A stretch of 64,000 nt of DNA from Maribellus sediminis (GTDB taxonomy: Bacteria; Bacteroidota; Bacteroidia; Bacteroidales; Prolixibacteraceae), in NCBI RefSeq assembly GCF_011799805.1, contig NZ_WXUB01000002.1, forward strand, positions 186,001-250,000. Reading direction: 5' to 3'. Positions 46,736 through 57,000 of this stretch are shown here, piece by piece. The notes beneath the pieces are model-generated. The model was not told where the DNA came from. It made no database searches and saw only the letters and a list, made by a program, of their open reading frames with translations. Position numbers and translations under genes: made by a program. Within the stretch, counting starts at the first letter, position 1, and each line of letters starts with the position of its first letter.

Positions 46736-48109
46736 ATGAGATTTTTACTGGCTTTCCTTTTGGTTATTGCAGCCCATTTTACACAGGCTCAAACGCCTGC
46801 TTTCCCCGGAGCCGAAGGTGGTGGCAAATATGTTACCGGCGGGCGTGGCGGAAAAGTACTGTTCGTTGATAATCTCAACGATAAAGGAAATGGAAGTTTC
46901 AGAAAAGCCATCGAAACTGAAGGCCCGCGAACCATTATTTTTAGGGTTTCAGGAACCATTGAACTCAAAAAAACTTTACATATTAGAAACAACGATTTAA
47001 CTATTGCAGGACAAACTGCTCCCGGAGACGGGATATGCCTGAAAAATTATGGCATTCGTGTCGATGCTGACAATGTGATTATCCGATATATTCGTGTTCG
47101 TCCCGGCGATGAGGCACAGGAAGAAAATGACGCCATTTACGGACTTCGCCGAAGAAACGTGATCATCGATCATTGTAGTTTTAGCTGGGCCGACGATGAA
47201 GTGGCTTCGTTTTACGACAACGAAAATTTCACGCTACAGTGGTGTATTCTTAGCGAAAGCATGTACCATTCTTTTCATCACAAAGGGAACCATGGCTATG
47301 GTGGAATCTGGGGCGGTTTAAATGCCTCCTTCCACCATAATTTGATTTCCGATCACACCAGCCGAAATCCACGGTTTTGCGGATCGCGTTACAGCAACGA
47401 TCCCGAAAGCGAAAAAACCGATTTCAGAAACAATGTGATTTATAACTGGGGATTTAACAGTGCTTACGGTGGCGAGGAAGGTTATTATAATATGGTAAAT
47501 AATTACTACAAACCTGGCTCGGCAACCAGAAAAGATGTCCGTGACCGGATACTGAACCTTACGCAGGAATTTTTTAATGCCAGTTACAATACTGATACAC
47601 TTGGTGCAGGTTGGTTTTACATCAATGGAAATGTGGTGGAAGGCCATCCCGAAATTTCGTCTGATAACTGGAACGGCGGAGTTCAGGGAAAAGGGGTGAA
47701 TGAAACCACTTTGAAAAAGTCGAGATTATCAGAACCCGTTGAACATGCACCTGTCACAACCACCGATGCAGAAACGGCTTACAAACAGGTACTTCAATCG
47801 GTTGGCGCCAGTTTGGCTCGCGATGCTGTTGACAAAAGAGTAATTGAAGAAGCCAGAACAGGAAACGAAAAATACGGAAAAACATTTGGCGGAGGAGGTG
47901 TAGGTATCATCGATTCGCCTGCCGAAGTGGGAGGTTGGCCCGAGTTAAAATCGCTTGAACCACCGCTGGATTCGGATAAAGACGGGATGCCCGATGACTG
48001 GGAAAAGAAATACGAACTTGATCCAACGAAAGCAGACAATAATTTGTATACGATCGATAAAGCATACACCAACCTTGAGGTATACATTAATTCATTGGTA
48101 ACAAAATAG
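46736..48109 (+). CDS. PL1-type pectate lyase, Sec-exported
   Basis: A 457-residue lyase; the ATG at 46736 gives a clean signal peptide (MRFLLAFLLVIAAHFTQA). An upstream in-frame ATG at 46685 lies inside the hairpin stem and is rejected. The mature protein starts AFPGAEGGGKYVTGGRGG, with TIAGQTAPGDGICLKN, DHCSFSWADDE (calcium-site region), HTSRNPRFCGSRYSN with the catalytic-type Arg, and a C-terminal calcium loop DSDKDGMPDDWE. No T9SS domain, so probably periplasmic. It begins the second enzyme operon and should cut homogalacturonan. Confidence 0.92.
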   Translation: MRFLLAFLLVIAAHFTQAQTPAFPGAEGGGKYVTGGRGGKVLFVDNLNDKGNGSFRKAIETEGPRTIIFRVSGTIELKKTLHIRNNDLTIAGQTAPGDGICLKNYGIRVDADNVIIRYIRVRPGDEAQEENDAIYGLRRRNVIIDHCSFSWADDEVASFYDNENFTLQWCILSESMYHSFHHKGNHGYGGIWGGLNASFHHNLISDHTSRNPRFCGSRYSNDPESEKTDFRNNVIYNWGFNSAYGGEEGYYNMVNNYYKPGSATRKDVRDRILNLTQEFFNASYNTDTLGAGWFYINGNVVEGHPEISSDNWNGGVQGKGVNETTLKKSRLSEPVEHAPVTTTDAETAYKQVLQSVGASLARDAVDKRVIEEARTGNEKYGKTFGGGGVGIIDSPAEVGGWPELKSLEPPLDSDKDGMPDDWEKKYELDPTKADNNLYTIDKAYTNLEVYINSLVTK

Positions 48110-48124
48110 AACTAGTACAAACAG

Positions 48125-49756
48125 ATGAAAAACAGACATTCATATAAAATATACCTGGTGCTTTTGGCTGGAATATTTATTTCTGTTCAGTCCATGGCAC
48201 AGAATGATATCTCGAAAGTTTGGGTGGCCGACAATGGCGACGGAACCTACAAAAATCCGATTCTCCATGCCGATTATTCCGATCCTGATGTGGTGCGCGT
48301 TGGAGCCGATTACTACATGACAGCTTCGTCGTTTAACTGTGTTCCGGGATTGCCGATTTTACATTCAAACGACTTGGTAAATTGGAGGCTTATCGTTTAT
48401 GCACTCGACAAACAAGTGCCGGAGGAGGTATTTAATACGCCGCAACACGGAAATGGTGTATGGGCACCCTGCATTCGTTATCACAACAATGAATTTTACA
48501 TTTATTACCCCGATCCTGATTTTGGAATTTATATGATTAAGGCCGAAAAAGCTGAGGGACCCTGGTCGAAACCTGTTTTGGTAAAAGGGGGTAAAGGTTT
48601 GATCGATCCTTCGCCGCTTTGGGATGACGATGGTAAAGTATACATGGTTCATGCATTTGCAGGAAGCCGGGCACGAATAAAAAGTGTAATAGTGGTAAAT
48701 GAGCTGAATGCTGAAGGTACCGAAGTGATTGGAGAAAATGTAATGGTATTTGACGGTCATGACGGTCATTCAACCATTGAGGGCCCCAAATTCTACAAAG
48801 CAAACGGTTACTATTACATTTTTGCTCCGGCCGGAGGTGTTTCAACAGGTTGGCAAACAGTGCTGCGTTCAAAAAATGTTTACGGGCCCTACGAAATAAA
48901 AACGGTAATGGCACAAGGCCATACTGATATTAACGGACCGCATCAGGGAGCTTGGATCAACTCTTCCACAGGTGAAGACTGGTTCATCCATTTTCAGGAT
49001 AAAGAAGCTTATGGACGGATTGTTCATCTGAATCCGATGAAATGGGAAAATGACTGGCCGGTAATTGGTATTGATGAAGATGGTGACGGAATAGGTGAAC
49101 CTGTGTTGACCTATAAAAAACCCAATGTAGGGCAAACTTACCCGCTTGCAACTCCACCGGAAAGTGATGAGTTTAACGGCAATAGTTCGGGAGTTCAATG
49201 GCAGTGGCATGCCAATCCACATATTTCTTTTGGTTTTCCATCTGGAAACCTGGGTTTTTACCGACTGAACTGTATTGTTCGTCCAGGAGGCAGCGAAGGA
49301 CTTTGGGAAGTTCCCAACATTCTCGCACAAAAATTTCCTGCTGAAGAATTTACGGCTACTACCAAACTCGATTTTACTGCCAGAACTGCCAGTGAAGAAA
49401 CCGGTTTTGTGGTGATGGGTGAAGATTATCAATACATCTCGCTGCGCAACCTGGAAGATAAAATGGTGTTGCGTGTTGTGCGATGCAAAAATGCGCGGAC
49501 TGGTGGAAAGGAAGAAGAACTGCATGTTGAAGATTTCGATGGAACTGAGATCTACTTCCGTGTAAAAGTGCAAAAAGGAGCCATGTGTAGTTTTAGCTAC
49601 AGCACCGATGGAAAGAAATTTAAGGAAGTGGCAAATGGTTTCGAAGCCAGACCCGGACGCTGGATTGGGGCTAAAATAGGATACTTTGCTTTGCGCGATG
49701 ACATAACAAACGATTCGGGAACAGCTGATATCGACTGGTTCAGAATTACAAAATAG
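48125..49756 (+). CDS. GH43-family glycosidase with C-terminal beta-sandwich
   Basis: A 543-residue enzyme with signal peptide (to SMAQ, about 26). The five-bladed propeller holds the GH43 triad in expected contexts: D53 in DYSDPDVVR, an Asp in GLIDPSPLWDDDG and a Glu in STIEGPKFY. Residues about 340-543 form the GH43 C2-type sandwich (FNGNSSGVQWQWHANP, TGFVVMGEDYQYISL, IDWFRITK). Family members of this two-domain type are beta-xylosidases, alpha-L-arabinofuranosidases or galactan-active enzymes. In this locus an arabinan or galactan side chain of RG-I is the likeliest substrate. Confidence 0.92.
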   Translation: MKNRHSYKIYLVLLAGIFISVQSMAQNDISKVWVADNGDGTYKNPILHADYSDPDVVRVGADYYMTASSFNCVPGLPILHSNDLVNWRLIVYALDKQVPEEVFNTPQHGNGVWAPCIRYHNNEFYIYYPDPDFGIYMIKAEKAEGPWSKPVLVKGGKGLIDPSPLWDDDGKVYMVHAFAGSRARIKSVIVVNELNAEGTEVIGENVMVFDGHDGHSTIEGPKFYKANGYYYIFAPAGGVSTGWQTVLRSKNVYGPYEIKTVMAQGHTDINGPHQGAWINSSTGEDWFIHFQDKEAYGRIVHLNPMKWENDWPVIGIDEDGDGIGEPVLTYKKPNVGQTYPLATPPESDEFNGNSSGVQWQWHANPHISFGFPSGNLGFYRLNCIVRPGGSEGLWEVPNILAQKFPAEEFTATTKLDFTARTASEETGFVVMGEDYQYISLRNLEDKMVLRVVRCKNARTGGKEEELHVEDFDGTEIYFRVKVQKGAMCSFSYSTDGKKFKEVANGFEARPGRWIGAKIGYFALRDDITNDSGTADIDWFRITK

Positions 49757-49759
49757 TAC

Positions 49760-50593
49760 ATGACGAGATTTCAAAAATATATATTGATTGTCGCTCTTCT
49801 GGCTTTTTTCGCTTGTACTCCATCCGAAAAAAGTGAGGAAAAGAAATCCATTACCGTTTGGTTAATTGGAGACTCAACGGTTGCCAATTATGCTGATAAT
49901 TATGATCCGGTCGGCGATTATATGAAAGACAGATATCCGGTAACCGGTTGGGGGCAGGTTTTTCAGCCTTTTGTTTCGGGAGAAAACCTGAAGCAACTCT
50001 ATCCGCTGCTGCAAGCCGATAGCGCAGCAGTTGACGACCGTGCACGTGGTGGCCGAAGCACCCGTACCTTTTTCCAGGAAGGAAGATGGCGTACAGTTTA
50101 TGAATCTCTTCAATCCGACGATTTTGTGTTGATGCAATTCGGACCTAACGATGCTTCGGAAAGTAAACCGGAACGCTACGTAAACGAAGAAGGTTATAAG
50201 GAATTTTTGCGTTTGTTTATTCAGCAAACACGCGAGAAAAAAGCCACCCCGATCTTGTTAACGCCTGTTGCCCGTAATTACCCGTGGGAAGACGGTCGTC
50301 TGATAAATGTACACGGCGGCTACCCGGCGGCTGCAAAAGAAGTTGCAACCGAAACCAACACCATGTTGATTGATTTAAATGAAATGTCGATCGAGTTTTT
50401 TTCGGAGAAAGGCCGCGACTTTGTTTCGCAGAATTATTTCATGAATCTGCCTGCTGGCAAATACGAAGCTTATCCCGAGGGTCAAAACGACAATACCCAT
50501 TTTCAGCCCGAAGGTGCAAAAGCGATAGCCGGATTGGTGTTTCAGGGATTGAAAGAGCTGGCCAACAAAAAGGAGTTAAAAGATGCCAATTAA
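49760..50593 (+). CDS. Rhamnogalacturonan acetylesterase (CE12, SGNH hydrolase), lipoprotein
   Basis: A 277-residue lipoprotein (lipobox AFFAC). SGNH blocks are clear: nucleophile Ser in IGDSTVANY, the Gly block in RARGGRSTRTFFQEGRW, Asn in FGPNDAS, and the catalytic Asp/His in DNTHFQPEGA. These match CE12 rhamnogalacturonan acetylesterases, which remove acetyl groups from RG-I or homogalacturonan galacturonate. It starts 4 bp after the GH43 stop, and its 3' end overlaps the pectinesterase start by 11 bases. Confidence 0.93.
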   Translation: MTRFQKYILIVALLAFFACTPSEKSEEKKSITVWLIGDSTVANYADNYDPVGDYMKDRYPVTGWGQVFQPFVSGENLKQLYPLLQADSAAVDDRARGGRSTRTFFQEGRWRTVYESLQSDDFVLMQFGPNDASESKPERYVNEEGYKEFLRLFIQQTREKKATPILLTPVARNYPWEDGRLINVHGGYPAAAKEVATETNTMLIDLNEMSIEFFSEKGRDFVSQNYFMNLPAGKYEAYPEGQNDNTHFQPEGAKAIAGLVFQGLKELANKKELKDAN

Positions 50594-51551
50594 GTACCTG
50601 ATCATATCACTTTTGTTCTTATGTTGGGTAGTTCCAACATCGGCTTTCGATTTTGTTGTGGCAAAAGATGGCAGCGGTGATTTTTCCACTGTTCAGGAAG
50701 CCATCGATGCGGTACCCGATTTCAGAAAAAACAGGACAACAATATTTATTAAAGCTGGTGTTTACAAAGAAAAGTTGGTACTTGCAGCAAGTAAAACCAA
50801 TGTCACTTTTATTGGGGAAGATCTTGAAAAAACGATTTTAACTTACGATGATTTCGCATCCAAAAAGAATCGTTTTGGCGAAGAAATGGGAACAACCGGT
50901 TCAACATCGTTTTACATTTTTGGCGATGGTTTTATTGCCGAGAACATCACCTTCGAAAATGCCGCAGGTCGGATTGGGCAAGCCGTTGCTGTTCGCATCG
51001 ATGGAGACCAGGTGGCTTTCCGAAATTGCCGTTTTCTCGGAAATCAGGATACGCTGTACCCACACGGAGACCGCAGTCATCAATATTTTAGGAATTGCTA
51101 CATCGAAGGAACCGTAGATTTCATTTTTGGCTGGTCTATCGCCCTGTTCGACGGGTGTACGATCTTTTGCAAAGATCAAGGTTACGTAACAGCTCCTTCA
51201 ACTTTGGAAGAAACGGAATTCGGATTTGTATTTCTGAATTGTGTCATCACCGGCGATGCTCAAAAAGGCTCGTTCTATCTTGGACGTCCGTGGCGGCCAT
51301 ACGGAAAATCGGTTTTTATTCAGTGTGAATTGGGAAATCATATCAAACCCGAAGGCTGGCACAACTGGGGTGATCTGAACAAAGAAAAGACTGCCTTTTT
51401 TGCCGAATACAAAAACACCGGTCCCGGAGCCGATATTAGCGAACGCGTAAAATGGTCGCATCAACTTAGCGAAGAAGAGGCTCAAAATTATACCCCGCTG
51501 GTTGTTCTTGGAGAATGGATTGAGAAAATTGAATGGTTTGAAAATAAATAA
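50583..51551 (+). CDS. Pectinesterase (CE8)
   Basis: A 322-residue single-domain pectin methylesterase with signal peptide (to about TSA, residue 21). CE8 motifs are all present: VAKDGSGDFSTVQEAID, GNQDTLYP (catalytic Asp and oxyanion Gln), EGTVDFIFGWS (nucleophile Asp) and YLGRPWRPYG (Arg). It demethylates homogalacturonan, preparing it for the pectate lyases and GH28 encoded around it. No lipobox or T9SS domain, so periplasmic location is expected. Confidence 0.95.
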   Translation: MPIKYLIISLLFLCWVVPTSAFDFVVAKDGSGDFSTVQEAIDAVPDFRKNRTTIFIKAGVYKEKLVLAASKTNVTFIGEDLEKTILTYDDFASKKNRFGEEMGTTGSTSFYIFGDGFIAENITFENAAGRIGQAVAVRIDGDQVAFRNCRFLGNQDTLYPHGDRSHQYFRNCYIEGTVDFIFGWSIALFDGCTIFCKDQGYVTAPSTLEETEFGFVFLNCVITGDAQKGSFYLGRPWRPYGKSVFIQCELGNHIKPEGWHNWGDLNKEKTAFFAEYKNTGPGADISERVKWSHQLSEEEAQNYTPLVVLGEWIEKIEWFENK

Positions 51552-51561
51552 ATGATAAAAG

Positions 51562-53256
51562 ATGATAAAGCTACCTTTTTTAAAACTGATTGTACTGCTT
51601 CTGGTAATAGGTACTTCATGCAGTGTTGACAGCACAAATAAGGAGGAAAATAATACCATTTCTTTTGAAGGAATTGAATTTGATATGCCCGCGATATCCG
51701 AACCGATAATTCCTGATTATTCGGTTTCCATAACCGATTTTGGGGCAGTTAACGGTGGAAAGGTTCTAAATACGCAGGCCTTTTCCGACGCTATTGATGC
51801 TGTTACTGAAAAGGGAGGTGGCAAGGTAGTTATTCCTCCTGGTGTGTGGCTCACAGGTCCAATAATACTGAAAAGCAACCTGGAGTTACATGCCGAAGCA
51901 GGTGCGTTAATTATATTTTCCAAAGATAAAGACCTGTACCCCTTGGTACATACCAGTTTCGAAGGATTGAATACCTGGCGGTGTATTTCGCCTATTTACG
52001 GTGTTAACCTCGAAAATATTGCCTTTACCGGCAAAGGAGTTTGGGACGGTTCGGGCGATGCATGGCGCTTCGTTAAGAAAAGCAAGGTAACCGAATCGCA
52101 CTGGAAAAAACTTGTAAAATCGGGAGGTATTGTGAATGAAGATGGCGACGAATGGTATCCGTCGGAACAATACCTGGAAGCTGCCTCAGGGCCTGCCGAT
52201 CAGAATGTTCGATCAGATCTGAAAACCAAAGAGGATTTTATGGCCATCCGCGACTTTTTGCGCCCGGTGATGCTAAGTATCCAAAACAGTAAAAGAGTAA
52301 TGCTCGACGGACCCACATTTCAGAATTCGCCCGCATGGTGCCTGCACCCACTTATTGTTGAAGATCTGATCGTCCGGAACGTTACCGTACGCAATCCCTG
52401 GTATTCGCAAAACGGCGATGGCCTGGATGTGGAATCGTGTAAAAATGTACTGGTTGAAAACTGCAGTTTCGATGTTGGCGACGATGCCATCTGCATCAAA
52501 TCAGGTAAAGACGAACATGGCCGCGAACGTGGTGTTCCCTGCGAAAACCTGGTCATCAGAAATAACATTGTATATCATGGTCACGGCGGAGTTACCGTTG
52601 GAAGCGAAATGTCGGGTGGCGTAAAAAATATGCACGTTTCAAACTGTACTTTCATTGGTACCGATGTTGGTTTACGCTTTAAAAGTAACCGTGGTCGTGG
52701 CGGAGTTGTCGAAGGCATTTACATTTCAGGCGTTCAAATGAAAAATATCCCAACTTTTGCCATTTCGTTCAACTTGTATTACGGTGGAAAATCAGCTTCC
52801 GAAATGCTTGAAGAAGGAGGTGCAGATAAAAAGTCGGGAGAAGAGCCGGTCACCGAGAAAACGCCGCAGTTCAAGGATATTGAAATTTCTGACATTGTAG
52901 TTGATGGGGCCAACCAGGCTGTTTTGTTGCAAGGTCTTCCCGAAATGAACCTCGAAAATGTGAAATTAAGCGACATGATACTTTCTGCCGATATGGGAAT
53001 TACGATAGCTGATGCCACAGGTATTGAAATGAAGAACGTTCAACTCGAAACCAAAGACGGTAAGGCGATTGCCATGTACAACGTGAAAGACGTGGATGTC
53101 GAAAATATTAGATTCGATTTCGATGCAGCCGATAATGTTATTATCATGGGAAATAAATCAGCAGAAGTTTCAATAAAAAGTGCCGAAACAGGTGATTTAA
53201 CAACTTTTGTTACCGTTGGAGCTGAAGTTAATAAAGCAAGCATCAAATTAAAATAA
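51562..53256 (+). CDS. Polygalacturonase (GH28), lipoprotein
   Basis: A 564-residue lipoprotein (lipobox VIGTSC, Cys20). The beta-helix GH28 domain begins ITDFGAVNGGKVLNTQAF. Catalytic motifs: NGDGLD (D286, D289; the usual NTDG reads NGDG), GDD (D307, D308), GHGG (H341) and RFKSN (about 373). The C-terminal 150 residues add further beta-helix turns. By family it hydrolyses galacturonate linkages of homogalacturonan or RG-I. Most of the upstream gap is 10 bp, consistent with one operon. Confidence 0.94.
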   Translation: MIKLPFLKLIVLLLVIGTSCSVDSTNKEENNTISFEGIEFDMPAISEPIIPDYSVSITDFGAVNGGKVLNTQAFSDAIDAVTEKGGGKVVIPPGVWLTGPIILKSNLELHAEAGALIIFSKDKDLYPLVHTSFEGLNTWRCISPIYGVNLENIAFTGKGVWDGSGDAWRFVKKSKVTESHWKKLVKSGGIVNEDGDEWYPSEQYLEAASGPADQNVRSDLKTKEDFMAIRDFLRPVMLSIQNSKRVMLDGPTFQNSPAWCLHPLIVEDLIVRNVTVRNPWYSQNGDGLDVESCKNVLVENCSFDVGDDAICIKSGKDEHGRERGVPCENLVIRNNIVYHGHGGVTVGSEMSGGVKNMHVSNCTFIGTDVGLRFKSNRGRGGVVEGIYISGVQMKNIPTFAISFNLYYGGKSASEMLEEGGADKKSGEEPVTEKTPQFKDIEISDIVVDGANQAVLLQGLPEMNLENVKLSDMILSADMGITIADATGIEMKNVQLETKDGKAIAMYNVKDVDVENIRFDFDAADNVIIMGNKSAEVSIKSAETGDLTTFVTVGAEVNKASIKLK

Positions 53257-53261
53257 CGGAG

Positions 53262-54017
53262 ATGCGTAATTTTCTGAAATACCGTTTACTGGTTTTGTTA
53301 ACAGGAATTATTCTTTTAAGTGCGTGTAAGCAAGAACAGGCAATGAATATTTTTTGCATTGGCGATTCAACAATGGCCAACAAAAAAGCTGAGGTCTATC
53401 CCGAAACAGGATGGTGCCAGGTAGTTGGCGATTATTTCGATGAATCGGTAACCATCCATAACCATGCAGTAAATGGCAGAAGTTCAAAAAGTTTTATCGA
53501 CGAGGGCCGCTGGCAGGTGGTGCTTGATAGCATGAAAGAAGGCGATGTGCTTTTCATTCAGTTTGGACACAACGACGAGAAATATTATGACTCCACACGA
53601 TATACAACTCCCTGGGGAACCTACACCGAAAATCTTGAACGATTTGTAACTGAAGCCCGTAAAAAGGGTGCCGAACCTGTTTTGTTTACTTCCATTGTAC
53701 GCCGTAAGTTTGGCGATGATGGCAAGCTGATCGATACCCATGGCGATTATCCACCCGCAACAAGAAAGGTGGCCGAAAAATTAGAAGTTCCGCTGATCGA
53801 CCTGCAGAAACTTACAGAAGATTGGGTTAACGGAATAGGCGATGAACCTTCGAAAGCCATGTTTTTATGGACCGAACCGACCGACCGCTATCCGAATGGT
53901 AGGCAGGACGATACGCATTTACAGGTTGAAGGAGCAAAAAACGTGGCACGGCTTGCAATGGAAGAATGCCATCGTCAGGATTTGGATTTTTCGGGCAGAA
54001 TAAAATTGAATAACTAG
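53262..54017 (+). CDS. Rhamnogalacturonan acetylesterase-like SGNH hydrolase (CE12), lipoprotein
   Basis: A 251-residue lipoprotein (lipobox LLSAC). It carries CE12 blocks IGDSTMANK, AVNGRSSKSFIDEGRW, QFGHNDE and DDTHLQVEGA. It is shorter than, and clearly diverged from, the CE12 at 49760-50593, for example lacking the insertion after block I. Two CE12 enzymes in one operon may divide acetyl positions (O2 versus O3) or substrates (RG-I versus homogalacturonan); that is inference. Confidence 0.92.
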   Translation: MRNFLKYRLLVLLTGIILLSACKQEQAMNIFCIGDSTMANKKAEVYPETGWCQVVGDYFDESVTIHNHAVNGRSSKSFIDEGRWQVVLDSMKEGDVLFIQFGHNDEKYYDSTRYTTPWGTYTENLERFVTEARKKGAEPVLFTSIVRRKFGDDGKLIDTHGDYPPATRKVAEKLEVPLIDLQKLTEDWVNGIGDEPSKAMFLWTEPTDRYPNGRQDDTHLQVEGAKNVARLAMEECHRQDLDFSGRIKLNN

Positions 54018-54085
54018 ATTTTAAAACACAAGACCATTTACGACGGTTTTTGTGAGAAACACAGATCAATAAACGAATTACGAAG

Positions 54086-57000
54086 ATGAAAAGAATTTTA
54101 CAACTGGCAATTTTAACCCTGGTATACTTTGCATTTCTGCCGCTTGTTTCGGCGCAGAATCCGCAGGATGCCGACATGGTAGTAGCCGCCGATGGCAGTG
54201 GCGATTTTACGACGCTCCAGGCAGCCATCGATGCAACACCATCAAACAGCAACAAACGCACGGTAATTTATATAAAGCGTGGCGTTTACGATACAGAAAA
54301 ACTGATCGTACCAGCCGATAAAATTAACCTCACGCTAATTGGTGAGAGCCGTGAAGAGACAATTATCAGCTATCATATTTACGATTGCGGCACAGCTGCA
54401 TTGGGGAAGTGTCCGGAAGAGGATGCTACAAAATGGACCGGCGATAACATACGTACCTCGGCTACACTTACAATTATGGCGGATGGCTTTAGAGCCGAAA
54501 ACATGACCATCCGAAATACTGCCGGACCGGTTGGTCAGGCTCAGGCCATTACCGTAAGAAGCGATAAATGTATTTTTATCAATGTTGATTTTTACGGTTA
54601 CCAGGATACCATGTATTTCTGGAGCGATAAAAAACGTAGCTATTTTGAAGGCTGTCTGGTGGTTGGTCGTACAGATTATATTTATGGTTCGGGAACCGTA
54701 TTTTTTCAGTCGTGCGAAATTCGTACCTGGGGCGGAGGTTATATTACTGCGCCTTCAACCTACAAAGATCAACCCTACGGATTTGTGTTCAACGAGTGCG
54801 ACATTACTTACGGAACAAACAGCCCACGTGGAGGCGACGATGGTCAGATGATCCGGATGGGGCGTCCATGGCACGAGTATCCAAAAGTCGCCTGGTTGCG
54901 CTGCAACATTACAGAAATGATGAATCCACTTGGATGGGGTGACAAATGGAACATGGATTATGCCGATACCAGCGAAGACCTGCATTTGTACGAATATCAG
55001 AATACAGGCCCCGGTGCCGATATGAGTGGTCGCGCAAACTGGGCCGGAATAAAAGAACTTACAACTGAAGAAGCCGCTGATTATACGGTTCAAAAAGTAA
55101 TGGCAGGTAACGATGGTTGGGATCCAACCGCTGAGGCACCACTGGTTACTACCTACAAATGGGTAGGAGCTGCAAGTGGCACAGGCTGGAAAGAAGCTGA
55201 AAACTGGAATCCTGCAGGAATACCTGCAACAGGCGAACTGGCAACCGTAGACAGTGCATTTACACTAACTTCAGGAAACGATACTTTTCAGGCTGACCTG
55301 GCGCTAAAAAATTATGCCCAACTCGAGGTTGCAGGCAACAGTGTTGCCACTTATATTTCTGCAGCCAATGCGGTTTTATCTGCCTCAGGCGATGCTGTGT
55401 TAGATGGAAAAATAGCTACAAAAGATTCCTTACATTTTGATGTAGATGGAACACTTACTGTGAATGCAGATTTACAAGGTATACATGCTCTTACTAAAAC
55501 GGGTGAAGGGACAGTGATTCTTGCTGCGGATAACTCCAATTTCTCGGGAGATGTTCTGGTGAAAGAAGGAACTTTGGAGGCAACAAACAGCGGATCGCTT
55601 GGGAAGAGCTCCGTAACAGTCGGAGTTGGCGGGACTTTGTCGGTTTCAAATGATAATGCCTTTTATGCAAAAGCACAACTTTCAGTGGTTACGGGTTCGA
55701 AGCTAATTCTTAACTCTACCGTAACTCTTAGCCAGTTTTATGTAAATGGCGTAATGCAGCCGGTAGGAGAATACAATGCAACGTTTGAACCTGTTTCTAT
55801 TAGTGGTCCGGGTAAAATAGTCATCGGTAGGCCCGATACACTAACCTTCCACCGGTCGGGCAACGGAAACTGGGATGAAGCTGCTAATTTTATACCTGCA
55901 CTGATTCCTCAAACTGGTGAAACAGTTATCGTGCAAGAGGAAATGGAAACGACCTCAACCGTTTTTGAGGCAGACATCCTTTTGCAAAGTCCCGGAAATA
56001 TTAGGATGCGCGGTGCTCACAAAAGCACCGGAACTTTATACATGGGCGATGGCACTAACTTTAAATACAACACCGGAGGTACTGGAATGTCACTCGAAGC
56101 ACCCATCGTTATTCAGGGCGATGTGCAGATGATCATGGAAAGTGGCAACACTGCCGGAAGTACTCTGGGCTTATCAGGTCCAATTTCAGGAAAATATTCT
56201 CTTCAGGCTTTAAACAATGGAAAAGGAACCGTAAATAATGGTAAACTTTTATTGAGCGGTGATAATTCAGGATTCTCCGGAACCTGGGATTTAACAGCGT
56301 ATAGTAGGAAATATCCTGGTGTAAATGGATACAATACATTAATAGAAGGAGAAAGCGAAAATGCTTTTGGACATGGTACGATCATTGCCGGACATGAAAA
56401 TCAGGTAATTTTCAGCCATGCAAAAGTTGCAGGTGATTCCTTAAGACTAACGTTAAATGAATCAGCAACTGCGGTTTTAAATGCCAATGTTGAGGTTAAA
56501 TATTTTCTTTTCAATGGCGAAGAAATGGCTGAAGGAGAATATGATGCCACAACTCATCCGGATTTATTAACTGGTGGCGGAAAAATTATAGTAGGCAATG
56601 GTGGCGGTGGACCGCTAGAAGAACTGGCAGCATTTCCGGGAGCCGAAGGCCATGGAAGATATGCAACCGGAGGTCGTGGTGGCCAGGTGATTTACGTTAC
56701 CAATCTCGAGGATAATAATAATCCCGGATCTTTGCGTTGGGCAGTCAATCAATCCGGACCAAGGATCATTCTTTTTAAAGTGTCTGGTACCATTGACCTT
56801 AAGTCAAAATTGAGCATCAAAAATGATAACATTACTATTGCCGGACAAACTGCGCCCGGCGACGGAATTACTTTGCGAAATTATTCTGTTAATGTTGACG
56901 CCGATAATGTAATCATACGTTTTATGCGTTTTAGAATGGGAGATACAGCTCAACAGGAAGACGATGCACTGGGTGGGCGTTTTCATAAAAATATAATTGT

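Noticed and set aside
48869-49774. A 301-codon frame antisense to the GH43 gene
   Set aside because: It is the mirror of a well-supported GH43 gene with intact catalytic motifs; its own translation has low-complexity, Phe/Ser-rich composition.
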